A DNA stretch of 64,000 nt from Pseudoscardovia radai (GCF_002259605.1 NZ_MWWR01000004.1:134966-198965); one strand, 5' to 3'; numbered from the stretch's first letter, positions 11,197 through 21,441 are shown. The notes: generated by a model not told the origin, from the sequence alone. Made by a program: numbers and translations.

Positions 11197-11334
11197 GGCC
11201 GTCGCGCAGCGCGGAGATATCGCGTGGCGCGGAGGCGTTGCGCCATCGTGACAACGATGCGACCGTCGCGCAGCGCCGCGTAATCGTGAAACAACGCGGC
11301 GCCATCGTGAAGTAAGCAGAGGAAAGACAAGGCA

Positions 11335-12789
11335 ATGGAATTCGAAAAGGAACTCAAGGTCACGAAGACCAACATCCCCGGTCTCATCGTGTTCGACCTG
11401 CCGGTGCACGGCGACAACCGCGGCTGGTTCAAGGAGAACTGGCAGCGCGCCAAGGAAACCGCCCTCGGCCTGCCGGACTTCGGCCCCGTGCAGAACAACA
11501 TCAGCTTCAACACCAAGCGCGGCGTGACGCGCGGCATCCACGCCGAGCCGTGGGACAAGTACATCTCCATCGCCACGGGCTCCGTGTTCGGCGCCTGGGT
11601 GGACCTGCGCCCCGGCGACACCTTCGGCGAGGTCTACACCTGCACGCTCGACCCGTCCAAGGCCATCTTCGTGCCGCGCGGCGTGGGCAACTCCTTCCAG
11701 ACCCTCGAGGACGGCACCGCCTACACCTACCTCGTCAACGCGCACTGGAGCCTCGAGCAGAAGAAGACCTACACCTTCGTGAACCTCGCGGACCCGACGC
11801 TGAACATCCAGTGGCCCATCCCGCTGGAGCAGACCGAGCGCTCCGAGGCCGACCTGCACCATCCGTTCCTCGCCGACGCCAAGCCGATGGAACCCAAGCG
11901 CACGCTCGTCACCGGCGCCTACGGCCAGCTCGGCCGCGCCATCAAGGAGTACGCCGAGGCGCACGACCTGCGCAACTTCGAGTACCACGACATCGACACC
12001 TTCGACTTCTCCGATCCGGCCGCCTACGACCAGTTCGACTGGGACCTGTACGGCACGATCATCAACGCCGGCGCGTTCACGGCCGTCGACAAGGCGGAGA
12101 CCGCCGAGGGCCGCTCCGCCGCGTGGAAGGCGAACGCCACGGGTCCGGCGCTGCTGGCCAAGGTGGCGCGCGAGCACCACATCACGCTCGTGCATGTGAG
12201 CTCCGATTATGTGTTCGACGGCACGCGCGAGCAGCACGGCGAGGACGAGGACTTCGCGCCGCTCGGCGTGTACGGCCAGACCAAGGCCGCGGGCGACATC
12301 GCCGTGGACCAGGCGCCGCAGCACTACATCCTGCGCTCCAGCTGGGTGATCGGCGACGGGCATAACTTCGTCAAGACCATGATGGGCCTGTCGGACCGCG
12401 TGGCGAACCCGGACGAGGCGCTGAACCAGGTCACGGTGGTGGACGACCAGTACGGCCGCCTCACCTTCACCAAGGACATGGCCGAGGCCATCTTCCATCT
12501 GCTCGACTCCTCCGCTCCGTACGGCACGTATAACCTCACGGGGTCCGGCGCCGTCAAGTCGTGGAAGGACATCGCCGCCGAGGTCTTCGACCTCACGAAC
12601 GGCAACGGCGACGCGGTCAAGCCCGTCACCACGCAGCAGTATTTCGAGGCCGCGAAGAACCCGGTGTCGCCGCGACCGGTTCATTCCGCCCTCGACCTGT
12701 CGAAGATCGAGGCCGCCGGCTACACGCCCGCCGATTGGGAGGAATCCCTCAAGGCCTACGTGAAGTCCGAGCTCGCCGCCCGCCAGTAA
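11335..12789 (+). CDS. rmlCD: fused dTDP-4-keto-rhamnose 3,5-epimerase and reductase (RmlC-RmlD)
   Basis: 484 residues joining two enzymes of dTDP-L-rhamnose synthesis. Residues 1-180 are RmlC-like (VHGDNRGWFKENW, GVTRGIHAEPW, FVPRGVGNSFQ). Residues from about 187 are the SDR reductase RmlD (TLVTGAYGQLGRAI, HVSSDYVFDG, VYGQTKAAGD). AGAGGAAAGACAAGGCA precedes the ATG. The fusion is familiar in bifidobacteria, and here the domain order follows the reaction order. In the RmlC half the usual catalytic His is seen in RGIHAE. It shares the gene string with rmlB; rmlA lies 2.6 kb downstream beyond repeats and an acyltransferase. Confidence 0.93.
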   Translation: MEFEKELKVTKTNIPGLIVFDLPVHGDNRGWFKENWQRAKETALGLPDFGPVQNNISFNTKRGVTRGIHAEPWDKYISIATGSVFGAWVDLRPGDTFGEVYTCTLDPSKAIFVPRGVGNSFQTLEDGTAYTYLVNAHWSLEQKKTYTFVNLADPTLNIQWPIPLEQTERSEADLHHPFLADAKPMEPKRTLVTGAYGQLGRAIKEYAEAHDLRNFEYHDIDTFDFSDPAAYDQFDWDLYGTIINAGAFTAVDKAETAEGRSAAWKANATGPALLAKVAREHHITLVHVSSDYVFDGTREQHGEDEDFAPLGVYGQTKAAGDIAVDQAPQHYILRSSWVIGDGHNFVKTMMGLSDRVANPDEALNQVTVVDDQYGRLTFTKDMAEAIFHLLDSSAPYGTYNLTGSGAVKSWKDIAAEVFDLTNGNGDAVKPVTTQQYFEAAKNPVSPRPVHSALDLSKIEAAGYTPADWEESLKAYVKSELAARQ

Positions 12790-12868
12790 GCGCGTTCCGC
12801 GCGTGGGCGCGGGCGCGGGGCGCGCACGCGGGGTGCGCACGCGGGGCGGGAGTCCCCATGTCCGTAAT

Positions 12869-12973
12869 CCGTATCACTGTTGCGAATTCCTGAACAGTGG
12901 TACGAGTTGCGGACTTTTTTCGACGATTTTGGGGTGGAATCGTGGATTTTGGTCCGAAAGCCGTACCAGTGTT
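12869..12973. repeat. palindromic element copy 2, variant arms
   Basis: It has the same core as the other copies (TTTTTCGACGATTTTGGGG and GGATTTTGGTCCGAAAGCC) but different arms: CCGTATCACTGTT, AACAGTGGTACG and CCGTACCAGTGTT instead of the common CCATCACATTGTT set. The arms changed together, so the hairpin is kept. It sits between rmlCD and repeat array 2. Confidence 0.8.
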
Positions 12974-13018
12974 TCCGGAGGGGGCGACGATGGTACGGCT
13001 CATGACCCCGCCTATCGT

Positions 13019-13236
13019 CAACGGTGCCTCTTGCTGGTCGCCGCAGTGCCAGTGAGGGGCACTGTTGGGAAAGGATCGGCCTGTTTCCAACGATTGGGTT
13101 TCCAACGGTTGGCCTCACTGGTCGTTGTGCTGCCAGTGAGGGGCACTGTTGGTGGGGTGGTTGTTGGGAATGCTGGGCTTTTTCTCCAACGGTGCCTCTT
13201 AGTGGTTGATGTGCTGCCAGTGAGGGGCACTGTTGG
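13019..13236. repeat. 84-bp tandem repeat array 2 (3 units)
   Basis: Unit heads (GCCAGTGAGGGGCACTGTTGG) at 13048, 13132 and 13216 are spaced exactly 84 bp, with a type A body and then a type B body as in array 1. The array is preceded by a CAACGGTGCCTCTTGCTGG half-unit. It is framed by palindromic elements on both sides. Confidence 0.9.
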
Positions 13237-13269
13237 GCTTGTAGGATGCCGGGCGGGTGAGTATCGGTC

Positions 13270-13381
13270 CGCAACCTATCACATCGTTTTCGTTTCCGTA
13301 ACAGTGTGATGGCTTGCGGACATTTTTCGACGATTTTGGGGTCGGAATCGTGGATTTTGGTCCGAAAGCCATCACATTGTT
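13270..13381. repeat. palindromic element copy 3 (long form)
   Basis: Arms CTATCACATCGTT, AACAGTGTGATGG and CCATCACATTGTT enclose the standard core. It closes array 2 on its right side. From here to the acyltransferase (13382-13718) I see no gene, only weak upstream frames and a possible -10 TAGCTT at about 13508. Confidence 0.85.
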
Positions 13382-13718
13382 ATGAATTCCGTACCGCTGT
13401 TCTGAGGACGGAGTCGAGACGATGCCGGGACAGAGTGGAGGGGCGAAGTCGGGATGGAGCCGGGACGATGGCGTGCGCTCCGGCGGATCGTTCGCGGGGC
13501 GGGTGCTAGCTTGGGGGGTGTTCGCGCGCAATCGTGCGAATCCGGACACCGGAGAAGAAGGACGGACCGTTGACATCCGAATCATTGGAACCCAAGGCGC
13601 ACGGCGTCGCCGACGCCGCGCGCCAGACCACCCAAGCCAGACGCCTCAGCCGCGCCGGGCGGCATCGCAATCGTATGAACCCCGCGCGCAGCACGCCACC
13701 CAGCACCGCACGCCCGAC

Positions 13719-15018
13719 ATGACCTGGCCGCAGCCCGCGCAGCCCGCCGCGCCCGCGCCAGCCACCTCCGCCGCGCCCGCGCCACCCGCCACCTCCACCG
13801 CCCCCACCACCGCGCACAAGCGCCCGCGGCAGTCGAACGTGGAGCTGCTGCGCATCGTCGCGATGCTCATGATCGTGCTCCACCACATCATCATGGACGG
13901 GGCGATGTCGCAGTCGAATATCGGCGTCGTCGTCGGTGGATTCACCGAACCGCATTTCTACAAGCGGCTGCTGATCTTCCACATCGCGAGCACCTGGGGG
14001 CCGGTCGGCAACGCCGTGTTCATCCTGATCTCCGGATACTTCCTCGTTGGCAAGGGGCGGAAGGTCAATATCGGCAAAAGCGCCTCGAAGCTGCTGCTGC
14101 AGCTGCTGTTCGCCACCGTCGTGCTGGTGGTCGCGTCGTTCGCCGTGTTCCGCGCGCCGGACGGCCGCGGCTCGTTCGCGGCGATGGTGACCATGCTCGA
14201 CTTCAACAACATCGCATGGTTCATCGGGTATTACTTCCTCGTGGTGCTCGTCGGATTCCTTTTCCTCAACGAGATGCTCGACCGCTTCACCGAGCGCCAG
14301 TACCTGGTGTTTCTCCTGGCGCTGCTCGGCGTGGTCTCGTTCCAGTGGAGCGGCGCGCTTTTCGAGGCGCTTGCGTTCGGGCTGCGCACCTTCGGCGGGG
14401 GGAGTGCTGCTGTATGCAATCGGCGGATACATGCGCAGGTTCGACACGTTCCGCCGCATCCGTGCCTGGGTGTGGTGGGCCGTCATCATCATGGTGAACG
14501 CGCTGGTGGTCGTCTCGTGCTACAACTCCACGCAGACGCATATCAAGGACTGGACCCAGAACCCCACCGGCCAGCCGTTCCAGCATCAGATCGACATCTA
14601 CCCGAATTATTCGCTGTGGATCATCATCCTCGGCGTCGCCATGTTCGAGCTGTTCCTCCGCCTGCGCATCCCCACCTCGCGCGTCATCAACTACCTGGCG
14701 AGCGCCACGTTCATGGTGTATCTGATTCACAGCAACTCGTTCTTCTACAGCATCTGGGGCCGCGTGCATTGGATCGACCTGCTCGCCGCCTCGCCGAAGG
14801 CGTTCGTGCTCAAGTGGTTCGAGTGGGCGCTCCTCACCTTCGCGTGCGGCGTGGTGGCGTATGCCGTCTACCAGCTCCTGAGCGCGATTCTGCGCCTGAT
14901 GCGTCCGTTGTTCCTGCGCGACCCCGGCCGCCATGTGGGTGCTGTGAGTGTCGGTGCGGGTGCGGCTGCTGGCGCGGACGCTGCCGGTGCGGGCGCTGGC
15001 GCGGGTGCGGGCGCCTGA
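13719..15018 (+). pseudogene. acyltransferase-3 family membrane protein, split by a frameshift
   Basis: The first part (13719 to about 14400) encodes an Ala/Pro-rich head and the acyltransferase-3 start NVELLRIVAMLMIVLHH with several membrane helices, ending at GLRTFGG. The rest continues one frame on (GVLLYAIGGYMRRF to the end at 15018) with further helices and an Ala/Gly-rich tail. Removing one G from the six-G run at 14397-14402 joins them perfectly, giving about 432 residues. The family O-acylates surface polysaccharides in the membrane. The run could be a slippage switch, a fixed mutation or a sequencing error. The start is uncertain: 13719 lacks a ribosome site, and a TTG at 13570 with a good site is in another frame. 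Confidence 0.75.
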
Positions 15019-15036
15019 GTCCCTCCCACACGATTC

Positions 15037-15148
15037 CGCAAGCCATCACATTGTTGTGAATTCCTGAACAGTGTGATGGCCTGCGGACATTTTTCGACGA
15101 TTTTGGGGTCAAAATCGTGGATTTTGGTCCGAAAGCCATCACATTGTT
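15037..15148. repeat. palindromic element copy 4 (long form)
   Basis: The three arms are standard and the inner core is nearly perfect (CGACGATTTTGGGGTCAAAATCGT). It sits just after the acyltransferase stop. Between it and rmlA lies a GC-only, C-rich stretch (about 15155-15222), then an AT island, TAACTGTAACATTATTG, near 15267 that may hold the rmlA promoter. Confidence 0.85.
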
Positions 15149-15386
15149 CTTGGAAGGGCGCCCGCCCGCGCGCTCGCCCGTCCGCCCGCCCGCGCCCCCC
15201 GCCGCGCCCCGCCCCCGCTCGTGGAATTTGTATGAAGAGACGCGGGATTTCGCATGGACCCGGCGTAACTGTAACATTATTGAAGATTGGCGATTCGCCG
15301 CCCCGGCGAACCGCACCCGCACAAGCCCCCGCGCCCCGAAGGCGCCCCGGTGCAATGCCCAAGCGAAGTCCAAGCGAAAGGGAACC

Positions 15387-16277
15387 ATGAAGGGGATCAT
15401 CCTCGCCGGTGGATCCGGCACCCGTCTCTATCCTCTGACGACGGTGACGTCGAAGCAGCTTCTTCCGGTGTACGACAAGCCGATGATCTACTATCCGCTG
15501 AGCGTGCTCATGATGGCCGGCATCCGCGACGTGCTCGTCATCTCCACGCCGAAGGACCTGCCGAACTTCGAGCGGCTTCTCGGCGACGGCTCCCAGTACG
15601 GCATCTCCCTGAGCTATAAGGTGCAGCCCAGCCCCGACGGCCTCGCGCAGGCGTTCCTGCTCGGCGAGGACTTCATCGCCGGCGACTCATGTGCCCTCGT
15701 GCTCGGCGACAACATCTTCTACGGCAACGGCCTGAGCAACCTGCTCACGCGCGCCACGCACGTCGAGCACGGCGCCACCGTCTTCGGCTACTACGTCGAC
15801 GATCCCGAGCGCTACGGCGTGGTGGAGTTCGACGAGAACAAGAAGGTCGTCTCCATCGAGGAGAAGCCGGAGCATCCCGCGTCCAACTACGCGGTCACCG
15901 GCCTGTACTTCTACGATAACCGCGTCGTCGATTTCGCCAAGCGCGTCAAGCCCTCCGCCCGCGGCGAGCTCGAGATCACCGACCTCAACAAGATGTATCT
16001 GGCCGATGGGTCGCTGAACGTCGTGACGCTCGGCCGCGGCTATGCCTGGCTCGATACGGGCACGATGGACTCGCTGTACGAGGCAGGCGAATTCGTGCGC
16101 ACGGTGGAGCGCGCGCAGGGCCTGCCGATTTCCGTGCTCGAGGAAATCGCCTTCGAGAACGGCTGGATCGACCGCGACCAGCTCGTCGCCGCCGCGCACG
16201 CGTACGGCAAGTCGAACTACGGCAAGCACCTCAAGCAGGTGGCCGCCAATCGCGTCATCTCCAAGCCGAACGATTAG
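15387..16277 (+). CDS. rmlA: glucose-1-phosphate thymidylyltransferase
   Basis: 296 residues. The N-terminal nucleotidyltransferase signature is [16 protein letters not shown], followed by [17 protein letters not shown], the classic RmlA pattern; the metal-binding region is VLGDNIFYG. It makes dTDP-glucose from dTTP and glucose-1-phosphate, the first step of the rhamnose pathway, and is usually inhibited by dTDP-rhamnose. Start chosen at 15387 with GCGAAAGGGAACC ahead; the open frame upstream crosses a palindromic element. The rgpF-like gene follows after 103 bp. Confidence 0.95.
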   Translation: MKGIILAGGSGTRLYPLTTVTSKQLLPVYDKPMIYYPLSVLMMAGIRDVLVISTPKDLPNFERLLGDGSQYGISLSYKVQPSPDGLAQAFLLGEDFIAGDSCALVLGDNIFYGNGLSNLLTRATHVEHGATVFGYYVDDPERYGVVEFDENKKVVSIEEKPEHPASNYAVTGLYFYDNRVVDFAKRVKPSARGELEITDLNKMYLADGSLNVVTLGRGYAWLDTGTMDSLYEAGEFVRTVERAQGLPISVLEEIAFENGWIDRDQLVAAAHAYGKSNYGKHLKQVAANRVISKPND

Positions 16278-16380
16278 GGCTAAAGCCCGCGGCCGGCGCC
16301 CCGCGTCCCGCGCCGTGCCCCCCCCACACGCGCATCACCACACGTCACAGACCACAGAAGAATACGAGGTAGATCAACAC

Positions 16381-18396
16381 ATGGCTCAGAACGAAGACAA
16401 GACGCTGACGCCGGGAACGACGAACCGTCTTGCGATTTTCTGCTTCTACGACAAAGACGGCCACGCCGGCGACTACGTGAGCGTGTTCCTCAGGGCGCTG
16501 ATGCCGCATGTGCGCCGTCTCGTCATCGTGTCGAACGGTGACCTTGACGACGCCACGCGCCACATGTTCAAGAGCTTCACGCCGCATGTCATTGAGCGCG
16601 AGAACAAGGGCCTCGACACCGCCGCCTACAAGCAGGTGCTGCTCCAGGTGGGCTGGGACCAGCTCGAGCAGTTCGACGAGGTCATCTGTTGCAACGACAC
16701 CTGCTACGGCCCGGTCTACCCGTTCTCCGAGGTCTTCGACGAGATGAACACCCGCCCGGTGGATTTCTGGGGCATGACGGCCTACGCCGGCAACACCATG
16801 ACGAACGACGAGGTGCTTCCGCTGCATCTGCAGGCCTACTGGCACGTCTACCGCCGTTCGCTTGTCAGCTCCGACGCCTTCCATGAGTATTGGGAGTCCA
16901 TGAAGCCGTCGAACGACTACGCGTTCAACACGCGCCAGCACGAGATCCCCTTCACCCAGCACTTCGCCGACCTCGGCTTCACGTGGGACGCCTACGTGGA
17001 CTGGCGCAAGTACGAGGGCTACACGCCGTACTCGCTGCTCGACATGCCGATGGAAACCGTGCGTGACTCGCGCTGCCCGTTCATCAAGCGCAAGATCTTC
17101 GCCATTCCGCCCATCGTGGGCCTCGAGCACACCGCCGTGCAGACCGTCAAGCAGGTCTACGATTTCGTCTTCGAGCACACGGACTACGACACCGACCTCA
17201 TCTGGCAGGACCTCCTGCGCGGGCACAACGTCTCCGACCTGCGCCAGATCATGCACCTCGAGTACATCCTGCCGAGCCACACGCTCAACCCGAGCCGCCC
17301 GCAGCAGGGCAAGCCCGCCCCGCATCGTGTGCGCAGCGCCTTCATCTACCACATCTTCTTCCTCGACCTGCTCGACGACACCCTGCACTATTTCGCGAAC
17401 ATCCCCGAGGAAACCGACGCCTACATCACCACGAACCCCGACAAGGTCGACCAGATCCGCGAGGCGCTCAAGGAGCACGGCATCACGCGCCCCGTCACGT
17501 TCATCCCGGTGGAGAACCGCGGCCGTGATGTCTCCGCGCTGTTCGTGGCCTCGCGCGACGTGGTGCTGTCGGGCAAATACGATGTGATCGGCTTCGCACA
17601 TGACAAGAAATCCACGCAGAACACGGCCGAGCTCGGCCGCCAGGGCACGGAGGCGCTCGCCTTCGGCCAGAAGCTCATGGAGAACACGCTCGGCAGCCGC
17701 GAATACGCGGAGAACGTGCTCACGCTGTTCTCCGACAACGAGCGCCTCGGCCAGGTCTGCCCGCCGCCGCCGTACCACGCCGTGTACTTCCCGGTCACCA
17801 AGCCGCTGGACTGGGGCCCGAACTACGATGCCACCATCAACCTGCTGCACCGCATGAACATCAACGTGCCGATCTCGAGCTTCGCGAACACCGTGAGCGC
17901 CATCGGATCGTGCTACTGGTTCCGCGTGGACGCACTGCGCCCGCTGTTCGACCTCGCCCTCGACTACACGGACTTCCTGCCCGAAGGCGAGATGGGCCCC
18001 GACGGCACCATCTCCCACGCCATCGAGCGTGCGAACGGCTATGTGGCGCAGTCGCAGGGCTACTACCCGGCGTGGGTCATGACCGACGAATACGCCCGCA
18101 TCGAGGCCAGCACGCTCAACACGCTGCTCGATAACTTCGTCGGCTCCCTGCCGCCGAGCCTGCGCGGCATCACACCGTACAAGACGCTGCAAAAGCAGAG
18201 CCCCGCGCATCGATACGTGTACGAGGGCGCCGAGGTGGCCACGCGCGGCGTGAACTGGGTGTGGCAGCACAGCGTCGACAAGCTCCCCGCGCGCATCTCG
18301 CAGCCCCTTGGCCGCGGCCGCGCGAAGGTCGACATCGGTCTGCGCCGCCTCGCGCACGCCATGCTCAACCGCCTGCGCGCCTTCCGCCAGCGCTAG
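16381..18396 (+). CDS. rhamnan synthesis F (RgpF-like) protein
   Basis: 671 residues. The first half is the RgpF pattern: RLAIFCFYDKDGHAGDYV, then ENKGLDTAAYK, CNDTCYGP and DFWGMTAY. The second half repeats the theme with FIPVENRGRDVSALF and VIGFAHDKKS. RgpF-type proteins take part in building rhamnose polymers in the cytoplasm before export. The ATG at 16381 follows ACGAGGTAGATCAACAC. The gene is followed by a strong hairpin and then by the ABC exporter, which should carry the product. The exact linkage made is not known. Confidence 0.88.
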   Translation: MAQNEDKTLTPGTTNRLAIFCFYDKDGHAGDYVSVFLRALMPHVRRLVIVSNGDLDDATRHMFKSFTPHVIERENKGLDTAAYKQVLLQVGWDQLEQFDEVICCNDTCYGPVYPFSEVFDEMNTRPVDFWGMTAYAGNTMTNDEVLPLHLQAYWHVYRRSLVSSDAFHEYWESMKPSNDYAFNTRQHEIPFTQHFADLGFTWDAYVDWRKYEGYTPYSLLDMPMETVRDSRCPFIKRKIFAIPPIVGLEHTAVQTVKQVYDFVFEHTDYDTDLIWQDLLRGHNVSDLRQIMHLEYILPSHTLNPSRPQQGKPAPHRVRSAFIYHIFFLDLLDDTLHYFANIPEETDAYITTNPDKVDQIREALKEHGITRPVTFIPVENRGRDVSALFVASRDVVLSGKYDVIGFAHDKKSTQNTAELGRQGTEALAFGQKLMENTLGSREYAENVLTLFSDNERLGQVCPPPPYHAVYFPVTKPLDWGPNYDATINLLHRMNINVPISSFANTVSAIGSCYWFRVDALRPLFDLALDYTDFLPEGEMGPDGTISHAIERANGYVAQSQGYYPAWVMTDEYARIEASTLNTLLDNFVGSLPPSLRGITPYKTLQKQSPAHRYVYEGAEVATRGVNWVWQHSVDKLPARISQPLGRGRAKVDIGLRRLAHAMLNRLRAFRQR

Positions 18397-18406
18397 TTTC
18401 GCTTTC

Positions 18407-18430
18407 GGGCGCCGGTTCCGACCGGCGCCC
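18407..18430. terminator. perfect 10-bp hairpin after rgpF-like gene
   Basis: GGGCGCCGGT-TCCG-ACCGGCGCCC is a perfect stem with a four-base loop 11 bp after the stop codon. It lacks a T-run (GTCTTGG follows), so it may be a weak or factor-assisted terminator, or a processing/stability hairpin between rgpF and the exporter genes. Confidence 0.6.
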
Positions 18431-18509
18431 GTCTTGGCAACCCCGCACGCCGTATGTGGCGTGCATCTTTCCCTCCCTTTCCTTGTCCCAGTGATAGGAT
18501 TCGTATTCC

Positions 18510-19403
18510 ATGAATAACAGTGTCACAGAGCCGAATCGTGACGCCGCCGGCGCGGCATCCGCCGCGGCGGCCGCCCCGAAGCCGGCCAAGCCTGTCGAGA
18601 CCGGCAAGAGCAACTACTCGCTTGTCGTTCTCAAGGAACTCGTCAAAACCGACTTCAAGATGCGCTACCAGGGCTCGCTGCTCGGCGTGGCGTGGACGGT
18701 GCTCAAGCCGCTCATGCTGTTCGTCGTCATGTACTTCGTGTTCGTGCGCTTCCTGAAGTTCACCGACGGCACGCCGCATTTCGCCATGGTGCTGTTGCTC
18801 GGCATCGTGCTGTGGAACTTCTTCGCCGAAGCCACGAACATGGGAATGCAATCCATCGTGTCGCGCGGCGACCTCATGCGCAAGGTGCATTTCCCGAACT
18901 ACATCATCGTCATCGCCGCCACGCTGAACTCCATGATCTCCCTGGCCATCAACCTCGGCGTGGTCATCGTGTTCAGCATCATCAACGGCGTGCATTTCAC
19001 ATGGCGCGTGGCGCTCGTGCCGGTCGGCATCCTCGAGCTGTACGCCATCACCGTGGGCGTGGCCCTGATGCTCGCCACCTTCAACGTGTACTACCGCGAC
19101 ATCCAGCATCTGTGGGAAGTTTTCCTCCAGGCGCTGTTCTACGCCATGCCTATCATCTACCCGCTGTCGATGGCCGTGAACGTCTCGCCGCGCTTCGCCG
19201 AACTCATCCTGCTCAACCCGGTGGCGCAGACCATCCAGGACATCCGCTACTGGCTTATCGCGCCCGAGACCACGCCGACCACGTGGAACTACATCCACGA
19301 TCCGTGGGTCGCCGCCATCCCGCTGCTGCTCGTGGCCGCCGTGCTCGCGCTCGGCATCTACGTCTTCAACCGCAACAGCCGCAAGTTCGCGGAAATCATG
19401 TAA
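18510..19403 (+). CDS. ABC-2 type polysaccharide exporter permease (Wzm-like)
   Basis: 297 residues. An Ala-rich cytoplasmic head of about 30 residues leads to the ABC-2 signature region (LVKTDFKMRYQGSLLGVAWTV) and six membrane segments, ending in the typical NRNSRKFAEIM tail. With the ATPase 10 bp downstream it would form the exporter for the finished polysaccharide. TAGGAT (18495-18500) lies 9 nt before the ATG and there is no ribosome site, so the message may be leaderless. Confidence 0.9.
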   Translation: MNNSVTEPNRDAAGAASAAAAAPKPAKPVETGKSNYSLVVLKELVKTDFKMRYQGSLLGVAWTVLKPLMLFVVMYFVFVRFLKFTDGTPHFAMVLLLGIVLWNFFAEATNMGMQSIVSRGDLMRKVHFPNYIIVIAATLNSMISLAINLGVVIVFSIINGVHFTWRVALVPVGILELYAITVGVALMLATFNVYYRDIQHLWEVFLQALFYAMPIIYPLSMAVNVSPRFAELILLNPVAQTIQDIRYWLIAPETTPTTWNYIHDPWVAAIPLLLVAAVLALGIYVFNRNSRKFAEIM

Positions 19404-19413
19404 GGGGCCGGGA

Positions 19414-20949
19414 ATGACTTCGAAATCGTCTGAAAAATCGTCTCGCGACGCCGCGGCCTCCGCGCCGTCCTCTCCGTCAGTGCCTTCCTCGCTCGACGAG
19501 GAAACCATCATCACCGCGGCGGGCGAACGCCATGAGACCACCGAGGAGGCGCTCGAAAGCCCCGACACCACCGATGACCTTCCCGAGGATGTCGTGCTGC
19601 GCGTCAACCACGTGTCGAAGGTGTTCCGCCTCCCCACCGAGCGCGCGAGCGGCCTCAAGCAGGCGTTCATCAACTGGACGCGCGGCATCAAGGGCTACCG
19701 TGAGCAGCAGGTTCTGCGTGACATCTCCTTCGACGTGCACCGCGGCGACTTCTTCGGAATCGTGGGGCGCAACGGATCGGGCAAGTCCACGCTGCTCAAG
19801 CTCATCTCCGGCATCTACGTGCCCGAGTCCGGGCAGATCATGCGCCGCGGCAAGCTCGTGCCCTTCATCGAGCTGGGCGTCGGCTTCAACCCGGAGCTGA
19901 CCGGCCGCGAGAACGTGTATCTCAACGGCGCGCTCCTGGGCTTCAGCCGCACCGAGATCGACGCCATGTACGACGACATCGTGCAGTTCGCCGAGCTCGA
20001 GGACTTCATGGACCAGAAGCTCAAGAACTACTCGTCCGGCATGCAGGTCAGGCTCGCCTTCTCCGTCGCCATCAAGGCGCAGGGCGACATCCTCGTGCTC
20101 GACGAGGTGCTCGCCGTGGGCGACGAGGCGTTCCAGCGCAAGTGCAATAACTTCTTTGCCAGCATCAAGAAGGATCCCACGAAAACCGTCATTCTCGTGA
20201 CGCATGACATGGGCGCCGTGAAGAAGTACTGCAACCGCGCCATCCTCATCAAGGACGGGCGGATCGTGGAGTCCGGGAACAAGGACGATGTGGCGGATCG
20301 CTATTCGCTTGAGAACCTCGAGCCGCTGTCGACGCCCGCGCCGGCTCCTGCGCCCGCGCCCGCGGAAGGCGAAGGGGCAGGCGAGGGCTCCGGCGAGGCC
20401 GAGGCTTCGGGTGATGCCGCTGCTGCCGCCGCCGCGCAGCCTGCGCCCGAGCAATATCCGCTCGGCCTCAACGCGCGTGTGCCGCTGCTGCGCGTCAACG
20501 CCGTGAGCTCCCCCGTGGTGAGTTCCGACGATGAGTTCACCTTCGACGTGGAGTACCGCTTCGACGAGAAGACGCCGTTCTTCCTCACCTTCGCGCTGCA
20601 GGACATGACCCGCGGCGGCACCACGTACGAGCCCGGCATGCTGCCGATGACCCGCACGGGGCACCAGAAGGTGAGCTTCACGCTGCCTATGCGCGCGTTC
20701 ACGTCCACCGACTTCAAGATCGTGGCGTCGCTGTCGGAGCCCGATCCGGAGAACCCGGAGGAGACGCAGCGCATCGCGTTCACGAATAACGAGAACTCCC
20801 TCATGTTCACCGTCCGCAATGACGGCGAGAAAACCCACGACGGCCTCATCAAGCAGACCTGGTTCGACCTCCACCAGCACTACGAAGACATGGACGCGGA
20901 GTCGGAGCCTGGTACGGATGCGGAGTCTGGCGCCACGGACGCTGCGTAG
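19414..20949 (+). CDS. ABC polysaccharide exporter ATPase with Wzt-type C-terminal domain
   Basis: 511 residues. After a Ser-rich head of about 60 residues comes the ATPase: Walker A GRNGSGKST (about 118), signature YSSGMQ (about 206), Walker B ILVLDEV (about 226). A Pro/Ala then Glu/Gly/Ala linker (about 305-345) joins it to a beta-rich C-terminal domain (to about 480) like the Wzt domain that recognises polymer ends before export. An acidic tail ends the protein. It is 10 bp from the permease, so they are cotranslated. This architecture suggests export is gated by the terminal modification of the chain (inference from Wzt). Confidence 0.9.
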   Translation: MTSKSSEKSSRDAAASAPSSPSVPSSLDEETIITAAGERHETTEEALESPDTTDDLPEDVVLRVNHVSKVFRLPTERASGLKQAFINWTRGIKGYREQQVLRDISFDVHRGDFFGIVGRNGSGKSTLLKLISGIYVPESGQIMRRGKLVPFIELGVGFNPELTGRENVYLNGALLGFSRTEIDAMYDDIVQFAELEDFMDQKLKNYSSGMQVRLAFSVAIKAQGDILVLDEVLAVGDEAFQRKCNNFFASIKKDPTKTVILVTHDMGAVKKYCNRAILIKDGRIVESGNKDDVADRYSLENLEPLSTPAPAPAPAPAEGEGAGEGSGEAEASGDAAAAAAAQPAPEQYPLGLNARVPLLRVNAVSSPVVSSDDEFTFDVEYRFDEKTPFFLTFALQDMTRGGTTYEPGMLPMTRTGHQKVSFTLPMRAFTSTDFKIVASLSEPDPENPEETQRIAFTNNENSLMFTVRNDGEKTHDGLIKQTWFDLHQHYEDMDAESEPGTDAESGATDAA

Positions 20950-20985
20950 TGCCTGGGATTGAATCCCTCAGTGAGTCGAATTGTT

Positions 20986-21097
20986 CGTAACCCATCACAT
21001 TGTTATGAATTCCGTAACAGTGTGATGGGTTACGGACATATTTGGGGTCTTTCGGCCTCGGAATCGGGGATTTCTGTCCGTAAGCCATCACATTGTT
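20986..21097. repeat. palindromic element copy 5 (long form)
   Basis: CGTAACCCATCACATTGTT, AACAGTGTGATGGGTTACGG and TCCGTAAGCCATCACATTG mark the arms. Here the flanks read GTAACC/GGTTAC rather than GCAAGCC/GGCTTGC, again changed on both sides. It lies 36 bp after the ATPase stop and before array 3. Confidence 0.85.
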
Positions 21098-21139
21098 CGT
21101 GGGGAGCGACGATGGTCTCGCTCATGACCCGTCTATCGT

Positions 21140-21441
21140 CAAGGGTGCCTCTTGCTGGTCGCTTGCGTGCCAGTGAGGGGCACTGTTGGGGAAGAATCGG
21201 CTTGTTTCCAACGATTGTGTCTTCAACGGTGGGCTTCGCTGGTCGTTGCGCTGCCAGTGAGGGGCACCGTTGGTGGGGTGGTTGTTGGGAATGCTGGGCT
21301 TTTTCTCGAACGGTGGGCTTCGCTGGTTGCTGGCGTGCTAGTGAGGGGCACTGTTGGGGAAGGATTGGCTTGTTTCCAACGATTGGGTCTCCAACGGTGG
21401 GCTTCGCTGGTCGCTTGCGTGCCAGCGAGAGGCACCGTTGG
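21140..21441. repeat. 84-bp tandem repeat array 3 (4 units)
   Basis: Unit heads at 21169, 21253, 21337 and 21421 are exactly 84 bp apart. The bodies are A, B, A and the last unit is cut after its head, running into the tail GTTCGCGGGGTGCCGGGCGG that also ends array 1. Its right end is 36 bp from the stop codon of the minus-strand surface protein gene. Confidence 0.9.

Noticed and set aside
13534-13722. TTG-started frame with a good ribosome site upstream of the acyltransferase
   Set aside because: It stops at 13722 in a different frame from the acyltransferase and has no recognisable content. It could be the true N-terminus if a second frameshift exists, which I cannot show.
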